Shown here piece by piece: positions 1-12,976 of a stretch of 64,000 nt of DNA. This stretch comes from Marsupella aquatica (Eukaryota > Marchantiophyta): NCBI GenBank assembly GCA_973895155.1, contig OZ316892.1:18724001-18788000 (forward strand), in the 5' to 3' direction. The notes beneath the pieces are model-generated. The model was not told where the DNA came from. It searched no databases and saw only the letters and a program-made list of their open reading frames with translations. The translations under genes were made by a program, and so were the position numbers. Positions within the stretch are counted from its first letter, which is position 1. Every line of letters begins with the position of its first letter.

Positions 1-320
1 TTACATATGAGAACTAGAGACCGGATGCCAAGCCCAACCCAGTGAACAAACACAAAATTACACAAAACAGTGCAAAGTCAAAAATGGAGAGGAAGAATAG
101 GAAGGAGCACTAGACCTCTTGGAGTCCACTTGTGAGTATGACACCCCAACCCTCCCCCCCCTACCAAGACCCCCTCCTCCCTCCTCCGTTGTCCTCCCCA
201 CCTCCCCTCCACGGCTGATCACCTTGGCTGGAACAGAAACCCTAATCCCATGCTCTGGCCGCCACATTTTTGACCCCATAGAGGGGACTTTCCCAAAAAA
301 CAATGTCACATGAACTGCAA

Positions 321-375
321 GGATTCAAACTCAGGACCACCTGGGTGGGAGGCAGGGGTTTGGACCATCATGCTA
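321..375 (-). mobile_element. tRNA-type Pol III promoter, SINE-like remnant
   Basis: On the minus strand a box-A-like TAGCATGATGGTCC (375-362) is followed by a box-B-like GAGTTTGAATCC (332-321). The two are about 44 bp apart, the spacing found inside tRNA genes. The segment does not fold into a full canonical tRNA by eye and is followed by a low-complexity purine/pyrimidine tract (about 120-220). A tRNA-derived SINE head is therefore more likely than a functional tRNA. The 3' end and target duplication were not identified. Confidence 0.4.
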
Positions 376-947
376 GGGGAGATATTCAAAGTTGCAGATT
401 CCTAAACTGTATATGAGCTAGTAGGCTGCGCCTCAGCCCTGGCCACTTCCCTGTTCTCCCGGCCTGCACCCCGCTTTCTCCCTGGCACCCGACACTTTAT
501 CACACCAGGTGTCCCCTGCCCGGCCTGCCCGTAAATTTGAATTTCAAATTTACCTCCCCACCCAATCAGAAGCCCCCGTTTGTTTTTCAGTATTTTCTCG
601 TTCATTTTGGATCATTTTCTAGTGCGGATTTTTCTGGGACGTAGATCTCAGCGAGATCTTCAAAATGAGCCGTAGATCGTTCAGTTTCATGGGCGGATGA
701 GATTATGGCAGCGGTCGATCGGAGGGCTACCGATGGGCGCCCGTCCGCACTCGCGAGCATGCGGTTTCTGGAGTGAGTACTCCGGGTCACCCGGAGTACT
801 TATATTACGAATTGTGATTTAACAGCAATCCCCACTTGGTTTGATAGCATTTTGGTTCGCCATTTGTGTAAACTACCAGATTCCTAGCTAACCATGATGA
901 CTTTTTGTTTGTTTTGGCTTAATGACTTTTTGTTTTTTTCTGCTTAA

Positions 948-1100
948 GCCACCTGTTGTACTGACTTAATAAAGCAAAATTTCTGATTCCCAACTATGAC
1001 GGCTTCTGTTTGTCTGTTGTGTAGTACGCCAGAGCCACCTGTTATACGGACTGAGTAAAGCTAAATTTCTGATTCCCCACTATGACGGCTACGCTAAAGC
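948..1100 (+). repeat. Two to three copies of an 86 bp tandem repeat
   Basis: Two diverged copies start GCCACCTGTTRTAC at 948 and 1034 and share a core ending in ACTATGACGGCT. A third partial copy starts near 1097. The surrounding 1-1850 region shows no convincing coding sequence. Confidence 0.6.
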
Positions 1101-1472
1101 CACCTGGACTTAATTAAATTAAACAATAATTTCAAGAGCATCTTAGCAACGCGCGGCGGCATTCTGACAAAACAGTCTACTAAGTTAATCGCTAGTAAAG
1201 CGCATCTGTACGTAGATTAGGCAGCTATACTCTCACACATATATATATGCTACGAAGCTAACAATTACTAAAGAGCATCTCTAGATCAGGCTAATATACT
1301 AGCATACATATATACACGTAGTATGCAGTGTTCTACTGGTCAATTAATAGCCTAGTTCTTTATAGCTAGTTGTGCACTAGATTAATTAGTCTTCATTACT
1401 AGAACTGTGTAGGACGTACATCCAGGAATCGAGCCTTGTACTTATTTGTCATTCAGAATTGAAATTTAACTT

Positions 1473-1725
1473 ACGCGCGAGATTAGTGTTTAATGAAAGA
1501 TTTGAAATTTTAATTGCCTTGCTTCCTCCAGCCGGCCTTTATCAAAATAAAGTGATTTCAAATTGCAAGACGTCTACGTTTCAACTTTGACCTTCTAATT
1601 ACTTATTATTGAGAATTGTAATTTGCCTCACGCGCGAGATCGAAAATTAAAGAGATTTGAATGTGTAACTACCTTGCTCCTTCCAGCCGCACCTTGAACT
1701 AATTAACAAGAACTATTTCAAATTC
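1473..1725 (+). repeat. About 157 bp repeat with ACGCGCGAGAT core, upstream of gene A
   Basis: Two diverged copies carry ACGCGCGAGAT at 1473 and 1630. Each is followed by GAAATT-rich sequence and a CCTTGCTYCTTCCAGCCG block. They lie in the presumed 5' flank of gene A. A related GGCGCGCGCAAAG occurs near 1742. Confidence 0.5.
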
Positions 1726-1892
1726 TAAGATTGCCTTAGCTAGGCGCGCGCAAAGATGATTCTCAGTTTGAGAAAGGATAGGACTGTCGGGTCAAGCCCA
1801 TGTTTAACGCGTTCAGGGCCTGATTCAGTTTCATTGTCTATGATTCTCTTTCACATTTGAGAGCCATCTCAATCTTGCTCAATTCTAGAATC

Positions 1893-4800
1893 ATGAGTCT
1901 CCTAGCTAGCACTACTGTCGAAGTTGGTTCTGTTGTGACTAAACTCCTCAACAGTGATCGATATCTCCAAGGATTCCATGATCAGGCCATAGATGGTTCG
2001 ATATTCATATGTTCTGAAGAGGAGGTGGATAGTTTACTAAAAGTAGCAGGAGTCCAAATGGCTGGCCATAGGATCAAGATCAGAAAATGGGTCGCGCAGT
2101 GCAAGAGTAGTGGCCGCTTGCTTCAAGAATTGGAATTCTCACCACCAACAAATGTTCACTCTACCTGGCAAACAGACGCCTCCGGAGTGCACTTGAATCC
2201 TGTCTACAAGCAAGAGTCAATTGAGGGAAAAGTACTAAGATAGCCACCGGTTTGTTTTCCGGTCAATGAGTTGTCAAAAATGGCAGCAGTTCGGGACAAG
2301 GTACGTACACAGAGGTAGTCATTTCAACTCTACTGCTACTGTCGCCATATATTTTTAATTACTGCTGAAATGTGCCAACTATTTCTGAGTACTCAATCAA
2401 CCTCTCATGTTGCCCTTGTGTATTGCCCGACATATGAAGACATTTTCAAGGACAAAGCACATGGGCGAAAGATACTGAAGAGATTTCCAGGAGCCCACCA
2501 TGCCTACAATGACAACATGGCGGCCATTAGGAGGTGGCTTACTGATATTCAAGCCGATGATAACCTACAAAGTATCATGATGAAGGATTTCAAAAGATGT
2601 GAGAGCGTCAAGGAATCCTGCAAGGAGTATGCCAAAACAAGAATGAGTGAATTACGTCCTCTGATCTTCTGTGATGAGAAAACTGGGGAGACAAAGATTC
2701 TGCACATGCAATTCAATGAGGTCTACCAAGCGATTAAGAACAGGAAGCATGAGCTCAAGAAATCTGAAAAGCGGAAGCATAATTTATTGAGTAAGTTTTC
2801 ATTTGCATGGATTCTTCATATGTCAAATTGCCACGCGCATGTTTTGCCATTAACATGTCATTTTCAAATGATGCGTACATGCAGGTACATTGATTAACTA
2901 GATCAACTTATCAGTACATGACATTGGATCCTTGCCCATTCTTATGCAGGTCTCCCTTCAAACGTCATTGATCTAGAAGAGTCTCAGATCAATGACATGT
3001 CACAAGAGAATTCAGACGAGGTGGAATTGTTACGATTGAGTCAAGATCCCCGTGTGGAGATGAAGCTCATTGCTGTGAGAAAGCAACTATCCATTGAAGA
3101 AATCTGTGAACGAGAGAACTTTGAGTCAAGCTTGTCATTTCACTCAGATGGTTGTGCAAGATTTGGCAGGGGGAAAGTTCTCAGCATTGCACAGAGAAAT
3201 CCATTCAAGATGTACGAAGTCAAGGTAACTTTGCTGGAACCAGAAACCAGGAGTTATGGCGTTGACGGTATTGCTGGACATTACATACCTTGTGGGCAGT
3301 TCGGCAAATACTATGATCCACAATTTCTATGGTCAAGCTGGTAAGGTTCTACCCATGTGTTATTTAAATTAGATCAAATTCTAGGGTGTACGTAGAAAGT
3401 TCAATCTAGGTCCGGTCAAATTCATTTAATTTTGAAATAGTTTTCATTTTGAACAATCAATTGTGGGCCGGGCTCATCAACAGATATATTTATCGCAGAT
3501 CATTCAATCATGCATCGATCTATGTGTACGTACATACCATGTATGGGAGCTCTGAATTCTAATATACTGTACATGTCTGTGTTGTGCAGGGGGACACGAT
3601 TGAAATAGCTTCTGTTTATACTCAGATGAATCCTACTCTGCCCACTAAGTGGCCCTGGGTTGATACAAAATACTTGACACCGGCACAACAAAATATTGAA
3701 GAGCTTGATAAGTTGTTGGGTAGGCCGGAGTCTACAGAAGATGAAGGTGTATCACAATACACTAAGCCTGAATTACCTTCATTTGGTACCGGGTCCAATT
3801 CCAACAGGGCTACAGCACCTGGCCGAGAAAATTCATTTGGTAGTGGGTCCAATTCCAACCGGACTACAACACTTGGCCGGGAAACTGCAGGCAATATTGT
3901 GCCATCCCCAACTCCAACACCAAGGGCGGGCATATCATCTCATAGTGGAAGTGACCAGAGCCCTGCTACGTCCCAATGCAATATTTCTTGTCGCAATACT
4001 CCTTCGCCCACTCCAGCTTCAGCTCAGTCCATCTCTTCGCACAGTGGAAATAGTCGGGCTGCATCACACAAGCTTTCTTCTAGCACAGTGCCATCTGCAT
4101 CACCCAATCTTTCTCCTAGCACCGTGCCATCGCCAACGTGTCATCCCACCTTCTCACACTCTTCAATGTCACCCTCACCTTCTCATGGCTTTGTGTCACA
4201 GTCGTCAATGAGTCTGAATCATAGTTCATGTAAGGAAGTTTTGAAAACTTCAACGGCAGATGATGTGCGTAGCCCTCCAAGGAAAAAGACTCCACAAGTA
4301 ATTGCTAAACTTGGGGAAACTTCATTTGGTACTAGGTCCAATTCCAACCAGGCTATAGCACCTGGTCGGGAAACTGCAGGCACTACGTCGCCATCGCCAA
4401 TTCCAACACCAAGGGCGGGCATATCGTCGCATATCGTCTCGAAGTGACCAGAGCCCTGCTAGGTTGCAACACAATATTTCGCGTCGCAATACTCTTTCGC
4501 CAACTCCAGCATCAACTCAGACCATATCTTCCCACAGTGGAAATCTGACCGGTCGGGCTACATCACACAATCTTTGTTCTAGCACATTGCCATCGCCAAC
4601 ACCATCTCATCCCACTATCTCACACTCTTCAATGTCGCCCTCACCTTCTCACGACATTGTGTCACAATCTTCGATGACTCCTAATCACAGTTTGTGTAAG
4701 GATATCTTGAAATCCTCAACGGCGGATGATGTGCGAAGTCCTCCAAGGAAAAAGAGTCCACAGGTAATTGCTTGATGACGTTTGTACGTGCAGTCGTAAC

Positions 4801-5730
4801 AGGTGATCAGGTTGGTTTAGTGTTAACATAGATAAATCAAATATGCGTTGTATACTAGCTAAACAGTATTAGTTATATATATACTGATTGAAGTCCATTA
4901 ACTTGTGAAATCTTTTGTACAGTTAGAAGTGTATTTGACATTGAGTCCGATGGAAGATGATATCAACAATGAAAATCGTCATCCAAATCTGGTGTTTGAG
5001 TGTTGCTCAAGTAAAGCAAAACAGATTAGTAACAAGGTATTGCAATTCAGTGCAATTTCAACCCAAGAAGATCGACAACATTTTCAGCAACTACTGAATG
5101 GAAAATCTGCAGGCCAGGTTGTTATTCCCTTCAATTTGTGGATATTTCATGTCTTGTTGCAAGTACATACTGTTGTCTTGTGCAGGCTATATAGTCTGGC
5201 TGCTAGTCCTCCTAGCCTCGGTCTATACTCCATTGAGTTCGCAAATTAACTCTCTTCCACAATGATCTGTTCTAAAGTCCAGCTGTATGACAGGAATAGG
5301 ATAGGGACTAACTGGCCAATTAATTCAATTCAATATATATATATATATATGCATTGTCTGATATTTTTGTGTTGTCATGTATGCCCAGGTAAAAGTGGCC
5401 AGCACAACTTCAGATCTCACTTCAGATACAATTTCCGTGGAGCGGCTTACACATAGCGCAGTTGTCAACATTTGCATCATGGTGATGAATGCAGTGAATG
5501 AGAAGGATATGGAAACCAACGTTGCTGCATGGATTGCTAAGAAGAATAGTACCTGCAAAGGTCCTAAACCCTTTCATGGACACAAGGATTTCAGTATTCG
5601 ACAGAAAATGCAGCTAGTTGCTTCATGGGCCCTAAGCAAGAGTGGTACATTACAGGTTGTCAATCCACCTCCCTTGCAGCAAGGGACACATCATTTGACA
5701 CCAGATAACTTACGATTCATCACCACATAA
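1893..5730 (+). CDS. Gene A: SAM-domain protein of an unrecognised family, probably decaying
   Basis: I do not recognise the full family. Likely exons are 1893-2300, about 2390-2790, 2949-3340, 3590-4297 (or to 4763), 4923-5117 and 5389-5730. Residues about 10-70 fit a sterile alpha motif domain (pattern FHDQAIDG...GVQMAGHRIKIRKW). Exon 2 has a conserved VKESCKEYAKTRMSEL helix and exon 3 a FGRGKV segment that may be a small beta-barrel. Exon 4 is Ser/Pro-rich and repetitive, and the last exon ends in a helical domain with a PPPL motif. Every conserved block has a counterpart in gene B at 34-38.6 kb, which supports a real gene family. Signs of decay: an in-frame TAG at 2241-2243, 19 codons before a good AAG|GTACGT donor; no clear in-phase acceptor before exon 2; and a 4 bp insertion in a duplicated part of exon 4. 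SAM domains generally mediate protein or RNA contacts; any role here is unknown. Confidence 0.6.
3833..4763 (+). repeat. Roughly 470-490 bp tandem duplication inside exon 4 of gene A
   Basis: Copy 1 (about 3833-4297) and copy 2 (about 4321-4763) both encode a Ser/Pro/Thr-rich stretch with SFG-GSNSNR, PTPRAGISSH, HSSMSPSPSH and TADDVRSPPRKK blocks. Copy 2 has CATATCGTCTCGAAGTG where copy 1 has CATAGTGGAAGTG, a net 4 bp gain that shifts frame and creates a TGA at about 4445. Both copies end at a possible splice donor: CCACAA|GTAATT at 4297 and CCACAG|GTAATT at 4763. Only the copy-1 donor joins exon 5 (4923) in frame. Confidence 0.75.
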
Positions 5731-7318
5731 TCATTTTTGTTATGTACTCTTGTCATTCTGAGTTTAGTTAAAGAACGATATATACTATATCACTTTTTTT
5801 GCGAGCCAATCCAGGCAGAACTCAATCTCGATCATTTGTGGTAATAGCTAGGATCGAGTTGACTTAAATTAGCATTTGTTCCACTAACGAAGGGTTAATA
5901 TATACAATCGCGTTGGTAGATTAATACATATATTATTATAACGTACATGTACCTGACCCCAGTTTTCAGGCTAGGCGCGCCATATATAGGCCATATATAA
6001 GTATTTATGGATTGATCAGGGCCCTAATGAACAGCCCGGCCTGAAAAACTATTCAGTTATGTTAGCAAATATAGTCTTTTTGTGACCTGGAATCGATCCA
6101 TAGCTCAGCAATATTAATGATTGTGTGTATACGGCTGATTGAAATTTCAAGTTACTGGACATAGAAGATCTTATATTAATGTGCCTCCTAATATACTAAT
6201 GAATGCATAGAGGTTCCATTCTGCTTCTAGATATATAGATACCTTATGTTTGTGTTTGAGAATGTATAGCTTGAATGGTGCGTGACCAGATTTGATGAAT
6301 GGAACGCAGTATGAATATAATGTATAGGTCTCTCCATTAACTTCTTCAGCTAGAATTTCTCAGTGCAGTTAAGCTGTGGATTGAGACATCCCTCTGCAGG
6401 TCGACTCCATGCCCGGCCCATCTGAGCTTAATTAAGGTCTAGCTCAGTTTGATGATCAATGCACATATATATAGTCTAGCTTCCATAAAATTGAGCAGGG
6501 CAGGCAGCTAGGCTGTTTATGTACGTAGTCTAGCACATTCAATTACATATATACAACAGATGACACTGAAGTTGTAGCTTGGTGACTGATCACTTATTTC
6601 TGATGAAGATTGATCGGGTCTCCATCTATCAATCAAATGTACCATTGATTGCCGATCAATTGAATAAATCAATGCATGTTTACTAATCTGGATTTTTATC
6701 ATGTTGACGAATCATTTAGATGCATGTACATAAGTACAGATTTAGTGGGTTAATTTACGCAAGGTGCAAACAGAGGAGATAAAGCACAATCATTACAAAA
6801 ATCCCAGGAGATCGATACGTGTAAGACTTCTGTCAAAAAAATAAGTTATCCACTTTCTCACACATGACTATTGTGGGAAAGAGCTTGAATACAAAAGAGG
6901 TTAAACGTCAAAACAAACTAGGAAAGAGCTAAAGTACGTCTCTAATATTCTAGGGGACCTCGTAAGTCACACATCAAAGAAGGAGATTTCTCACTTTTTT
7001 ATGCTTGAAATACAGAAGCACCTTGGATGATAAGTGTGAGAATTAAACACAGCCATAAACAAAACTGTGGCAATGCTGAATACCCAGGATAAGAACCTCG
7101 GGAACAAAACTTGGAGGAGGACCAAAACACACCATTAACATTGAAGGAGATCCTTCAAGTCCCACGTAATTGGTGGGGGGGGGGGGGGAGCTGGGGCGGA
7201 AACTTCAGGAAATGCAAAATTCATACAATTAAAGAAATAAAATCCCACAAACAAACCATCTGTACGAATTCTAAACACGAATTCTAAACTCCGGCTTGGA
7301 GATCTTGATAATCACATA
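5731..7318. other. Non-coding stretch after gene A
   Basis: AT-rich DNA with many CTAGCT, GTACGT and ATATAT runs and a GGCGCGCCATATATAGGCC segment near 5975. No ORF with protein-like composition was found on either strand. A pure G run lies at 7174-7188. Confidence 0.5.
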
Positions 7319-7478
7319 GAATTGAGTCCTCTGCGTACATAGGAAAAACTTAAACCACCAAGTGAGATCATTGTTGGGACCCCTTAAAGCCCCCCAAAGA
7401 CTTGAGAATTGAGTCCTCTGCGAACGTAGGAAAAACTTAAACCATCAAGTGAGATCATTGTTGGGATTCCTTAAAGTC
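7319..7478 (+). repeat. Two copies of an 86 bp tandem repeat
   Basis: Copies begin GAATTGAGTCCTCTGCG at 7319 and 7405. They share the GGAAAAACTTAAACCA and CAAGTGAGATCATTGTTGGG blocks. Confidence 0.7.
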
Positions 7479-7724
7479 CGCAAAGGCGATCTCCCGAGGA
7501 ATCATACCTTGCACAGTGGGGAATTCTCCTACAATAAGCAACGTGGGTTCCTCTAAAAAATCCCTGAAAGCATCGAGGGCACTTGTGACATAGCATACAG
7601 GGGAAATTTACCCTGATGTCAGCAACATCAGTTCCCACTTTAACTCAAAACTGGGAGAACCTCCTGTTTGCAAAAGTGGGAGTGTGTCCAATTCAACCAC
7701 TTTGCGCGTTCTCCTACATCTTTG

Positions 7725-8909
7725 TTAAAATGATAGGAGAAACCTTAACAAAGCAGGAGTATGTCCCACATGGGAAGGCGGTAGATTTGCCTTGTGAAAA
7801 AAAAGGCTTGGCTCAATGGGGGAAGAGTGTGGGATTCTCTCCCATGCAATTTCTTTGGTATGCGTTCCAAGTCCCCTACTTTGAAGAAGCTCGTACCCAG
7901 ACTGCCCGCCTCTTGCCCAACGAGCTATTGTGAGAACCTCGTTATTTATAGGGACTGCAAAAGTCGGGTCAAGTCTGAGGTGACTATGGGGATCCCCTCC
8001 AAGTTCCCGAGCAATTTCATCACAGGAAACGGAATGTTGCTGTGCCCATAACTTGGTATTGATATCCTGGACATAAATCTTAGGATATCCACTTGTGGGG
8101 CTTGTCATCAGATACTTTCTAGGCTCACCGTTGACCCTCCTTGGGTCACCTGTAAAGCACATGTCTGGAAATCCATCCAAGGTAAGATTCTCAGAATTCG
8201 AAGTCTCTTCTAGTCTCCATGAATCAACTACGCTCTAGGAAGAGTTGAAGCGATCTGGGCACCAGTCTCCGTATCCTTGCCACAAAAATTCATGATGTGG
8301 CTTACCTTCTGCTCGGAAATGACAATTAATCATGCAACGCGTGCCTCCCCGTTCTGGTCCTTAGATGTCTGTGCACTCTTTCCACTGACCTTGCCCGGTC
8401 AGATCTAACACATAAACATTTTCCTCTTCCTGGTAATTGCCTTTATGTGCAGTGCTGTGTAGACTTTTCTGTTTGTGAGAACAAACAAATAAGTTACCTC
8501 TGGATGCAATTAACTGGCAAAACCTTTCGTTGTCACCAGGCAGATGTGGGATTGGAGGAAGTTCATAGAAATGTTTCTCTTTCATTGAATAGAGAGAAAT
8601 TGCATTCCTGTATGTACAGTCGTGGTGTAAGACGTCGTTACATTTGACATCATTGCTGTGTTTGACAGCAAGAAACTCCTCTGTTGAATGCGACCGAACC
8701 CTCTCCTTGTAGATCTCTCCACTTTGAATGGCTCCTTGCCAGTTCGGGCTCACTGAATGTAGTTCATGAAAATCTGACCAGCGCAACTTTGTGGTAATGT
8801 GAGTTAACGTAACATCGTCTGGGATCCCTGGAAGAAGCTCTCCCAAGAAAGAATACATTTCTGGATACTTTTCGTGAAGAATGTCTTTCAATCGGCACAC
8901 CTGTGACAC
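7725..8909 (-). pseudogene. F-box/kelch protein pseudogene
   Basis: The 5' part (8909-8361, 182 codons) carries an F-box-like LLPGIPDDVTLTHI near residues 25-38, then kelch-type sequence with ELPPIPHLPGDNERFCQLI. A TAA at 8363-8361 ends this frame. The next about 180 bp are coding-like only in another frame (EQKVSHIMNFCGKDTETG), with stops, before the first frame resumes at about 8215-7725 (MCFTGDPRRV...KIYVQDINTKLWAQ). The shared frame on both sides and the frame-hopping middle suggest a gene broken by indels, not an intron, because no good GT-AG pair restores it. F-box proteins bind SKP1 in SCF ubiquitin ligases, and SKP1-like genes lie 5-10 kb downstream. A CAG acceptor-like site at 8902 may mean an upstream exon is missing from this model. 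Confidence 0.65.
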
Positions 8910-11900
8910 GTATGATCACATTAAATCAGATTAGAGAAAATCATTACATCAATTCAATTCATTTTATATCTATATATAGATCCAAATTAGCCACATATGC
9001 CCTTAAACCACCACTGGCCATATGAAGGTGAAGTGTCCAAAACTTTTCACTTTTTCACATTCCACTTCTCTAGGGTGAGGTTTTGTTCCACAATTTCAAT
9101 GTTAGGAAGAAGGTAGTGAAAATGGTGAAACGTAATGGATTCAAGTTTTATCACGGTTGACAGTGACACTTTAAAGTCCATACATATGAGAGTGCTGCCA
9201 TGCCAAACTACAAAGACATGGAGAATTGAAGAGCTTCTTGGCTAATTAAAGTAACCAAATTATAGGCGTATATACTGGAAGCAACAAGTGCAAGGCTGCA
9301 GCAATAACAACAACAAAACTCTGAGCGTCTGTATCTGATTTGTCCTAGCTTCAATTGGCCGGAATGAAAGATCAATGAATAACAAATTAACGGGGTTTCT
9401 GGCGTCCTAATTAAAAACAAATGAAAGAAGTTGGAATTAGGGTTGGAATGTTTCACAACGGAGAACAAACAAGAATAGTTGCAAACTGGTCATGGACGAG
9501 ACTTGCAGATATGCATCACCATACATACTTAGAGACTGCACCTGAGTTGAAGATCGAGAGTTTGGAGGCACATAAACAATTGGTGCTGGTCCTCCAAATC
9601 TGTACTGTGCGCTATTCTACAACCTTGCTTGTGCACTGGGTGGGTGGCAGTCCCAAGAGAGATGGAGAATTGGGAGAGAGAGAGAATGACAAAGAAGGCC
9701 CCGAGACCCTGCTTATATAATGTGATTGGGGGCGGATCCAGAGGGGAACTGATCAGAACTGATTAAAGACCTAAAGAATAGGTGCATGTTCTAATGTCCT
9801 TCAATTCCCTAGACCAGGTAGTTAAAGCAAAGACTAACCATTGACAGGAAGGAAATTGACGTACGGTGCCCCCCTTATTAGGGCAGCATTTGCTCGAGTA
9901 GTCCATTTCCACAGCTGGTAAGATGTATAGAGGCAGCTAGCTCGCAAGGAACCAGCTCTGAAGGCTCTCCAAGCATCCATGACTACTCAGCAAATGAAAC
10001 AAGCACAAGATGTCGCTCTACGTGTCACAATATGGCTTCCTGTTATCTGTCAGTCATTGTTTCAGCTACTCGGCGACCTGACTCCGATTGCACAACTTAA
10101 TTAATTATATAGCTATATCACTCGATATATGATTGAGGATTTCAAGTTTTGAGCTCGAGAGAGTAGCACGCCGAAGTGTCCATACTGCCATCCATAAGGG
10201 GTCATATATATATATACACTGAGAACCAGGATGATGAAAAAAATATATGGAGATTCCTACAGCCGTTTGTAAAGGGGAGGTTTTGGCTAAGTAGTCTGTA
10301 TTGCAATGCAAACTTGGAGACCGAGACCATATCTTAGTCATATGATGGTCATTTGAGGAGCCATATTTTGCTTGGATGAGCATTTGAGGAGCTGTGCAGA
10401 ATGTCCATATTGGATCTGTGTAATTTGCGCATTTTCTGTTTTTGGTGATTTTGTGGGACCATGGGCAGAAGCTGGGTTTAAAAGCAAGATGATCCACCCC
10501 AAAATTCCCTTTAGACAAGAGGACTGTTAGACATATTGTTGTAGATGGATCTAGATAGAGTAGTAGAGATCGAGATTTCTGAAAGCAGAGCAACAAACTT
10601 GGGATAGTAAGTATATATGCAAGGATTTATTACGTACTAAGAGTAATTGTTGGAAAGCAACTAGATCTCATTAGGATAGGATAACTTGGTCTGCATGCGT
10701 GTATGTGCCTGCATTTGTTACTGTGGGGTTTATTGAGGGTTTGTAGCTGATGCTCTAATTGTGCTTTGTTTCGCTTGGGTTATGGGTTATATATATGTGG
10801 CATGCATGCAGCCTCCCAATCGATGATGATATGGTCGGGGATAAGCAAGAAGAAGTATGATTGTCACCTTAGGGTCTCACTCAATATATAGATCTATATA
10901 ATTATGTGTGACACTAATAAATATAAGTTACTTTCCTTATATGCCAATGTTCCTAGATTCTTGCTACACCAATCATACGATGACATGCCACTTTTGCTTT
11001 TTTCTAGAACCTATTTTCCAAGTTAGAGTTATTATTAATTCTTCCAGAAAACAAATAAAATGACCCCATGCTTGTTGCCATGATATGTCATATTCATGCA
11101 AGCAAGGCCCTGAGATTCTCTTCAAATACACAATTAAAAATTAAATCCTGAAATGTTGCTAGGCACATAAGTTGCTAGTTTAATAGGTACACATCACGGG
11201 GTACAAAATACATTTACATAACACGGTTGCAAGGAGGTTTGATTGGAAAGTGAACTTCCCGTGATACAAATTAAAAAGGCCAGGTCAGCAATTAATTAAG
11301 GGTTTTCTGGGACTTCTAGTGGCTACCCAATTCAACCTAGAGCTCTGACAGCTTCTCTATTAGAGAAGCCAAAACCTCAGGGTAGGGAACTAATTATAAG
11401 AATACTTTAACATTTGGGCAGACTTGGTCCAGCACATGTGGTGAATGGTTACTTTAAAAAACCCTAGTATTCTGCATGCATTTGACCATGTTAGGTTTCA
11501 TTTGAGTGTTTTGAGTTTCGCTCATTGAGTCACCTAGCACTCTCCCTTCTGTCACATCTGGGGATGTCTCCTGTCTCCTCCTCTGGCTATATACGTCTAG
11601 GTTTGGAGACTCACCTATCATTCTCATGTCAATCTGCGTCCTATTCAACAATGGAGGAGATTAAAACAAAAACATGTTGCGCAAAATCAGCGCCTAGAAA
11701 ATGTACACATCTACCAAGCCTGTTCCTTGTAATATGCTGGCAGCGTGGACTTGGGAGAAGGTACCCTAGACCTAAATTACCCTAATGTCCGATCTAATTT
11801 GTCCAAGACTTCCTTGGCTGGTGTGAGGTCCTTACTAAATAGACTTCGGGGCTCCTGGTATCTCAATCTCAATTTAATTACTGTTAGAATATCTAATCGC

Positions 11901-12247
11901 CATGGGTTCATTTAGTTTACTTGGAGCTAGGGCCCAGGGATCTCAGGGCTCTCACTCCATACCCTAAACTTATTAATGTGGGATGACGTTAGAAGAAAAG
12001 AAGTGAGGACCCCTGGCCAAGGATGAAACCTATTGGGGACTTTTTGTTTTTATTGCATTTAGTTTGGATCATTTGCCAACATTTTCTTGTGCTGCTGGTC
12101 ACGCTTGTGTGAGGCTTGTGTTTCTGCTATGGCTACCCTACAAGATGTACAAAGTGCAATCAGGGGTCGTCCTCAGCATGAGCATCGATGGATTGGAGAA
12201 TGGGAGACAAAAATCTATTGTTTGGTCCACCAAGATAAAAAGCTTGA
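8910..12247. other. Non-coding interval
   Basis: No supportable gene was found. Short ORFs near 9.2-9.7 and 10.1-10.6 kb lack domain-like composition. The sequence is AT-rich with TATA microsatellite runs near 10205 and 10790. Confidence 0.4.
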
Positions 12248-12475
12248 TTTGGAAGTCCACTAAATGAGTCTATCTCTACTTTAATGGGCCAATCAAGAGA
12301 AAAACCTGGTTTGGAAGTACACAACTATATTGTTTGATGAATAAATTAAAAAAGCCTGTTCTAAACCTGGTTTGGAAGTGCCACTATGTAAAGTATATCT
12401 CTTGTTTGGTCCTATCAAGAGAAAAAGCATGGTTTCGAAGTACACTAAGTATATTTCTCTCTATGTTCATGATGA
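12248..12475 (+). repeat. Four units of a 61-62 bp tandem repeat
   Basis: TTTGGAAGT or TTTCGAAGT recurs at 12248, 12310, 12371 and 12433, spaced 62, 61 and 62 bp. Between them are conserved TATCTCT...GGNCCNATCAAGAGAAAAA blocks. Short ORFs here are by-products of the repeat. Confidence 0.75.
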
Positions 12476-12663
12476 CGAAGTATGTGGCTCCGCGCGAAGG
12501 CGTTCCAGTTCAGTCTTCAGATAGAGTGCATGTTAGAGTACCTAAGCACATGGTAAAGTACGTATTGTTGAAACGTTGTTCAAACTAATGGGCATAATTA
12601 CATTTAGCTGGACAAGGGTTTTTAAGACAATTGTCACTCATTGAATCGTAATCAACAGAAAGG

Positions 12664-12770
12664 ACTTTGGCCGCCCACGCCTTGAGGATGCACTAATTCG
12701 GGAGAAGTGACAATTGAATCGAGACAGAAAAATACTTTGGCCACCCACGGCTTGAGGATGCACACATTAA
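12664..12770 (+). repeat. 70 bp direct duplication
   Basis: ACTTTGGCCGCCCACGCC (12664) and ACTTTGGCCACCCACGGC (12734) each continue with TTGAGGATGCAC. Confidence 0.6.
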
Positions 12771-12976
12771 ATTGAAGTGATCTACTGACGTAAGGTGTTT
12801 TCTGGCTCAAATAGTGAGTGCAAGTAGCGATTGGGATAAATCACAATTAACGCATACAACGGATGCAGAGAAAAATCTTGTAACATCAATCTTGAACACA
12901 ATCTAACATCATCAACGTGACACGGAATTGGAATTAAGTAGTAGTTAGTTTGAACAAAGTTAGGACAATAATAAGT

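Noticed and set aside
7174-7188. Poly-G run as a functional element
   Set aside because: Simple homopolymer; possibly an assembly artefact.
7616-7933. 105-codon plus-strand ORF
   Set aside because: Antisense to the F-box/kelch pseudogene end, no independent support.
10105-10596. 163-codon minus-strand ORF
   Set aside because: Composition of random translation (Ser/His/Trp/Cys scattered), no motif, no splice support.
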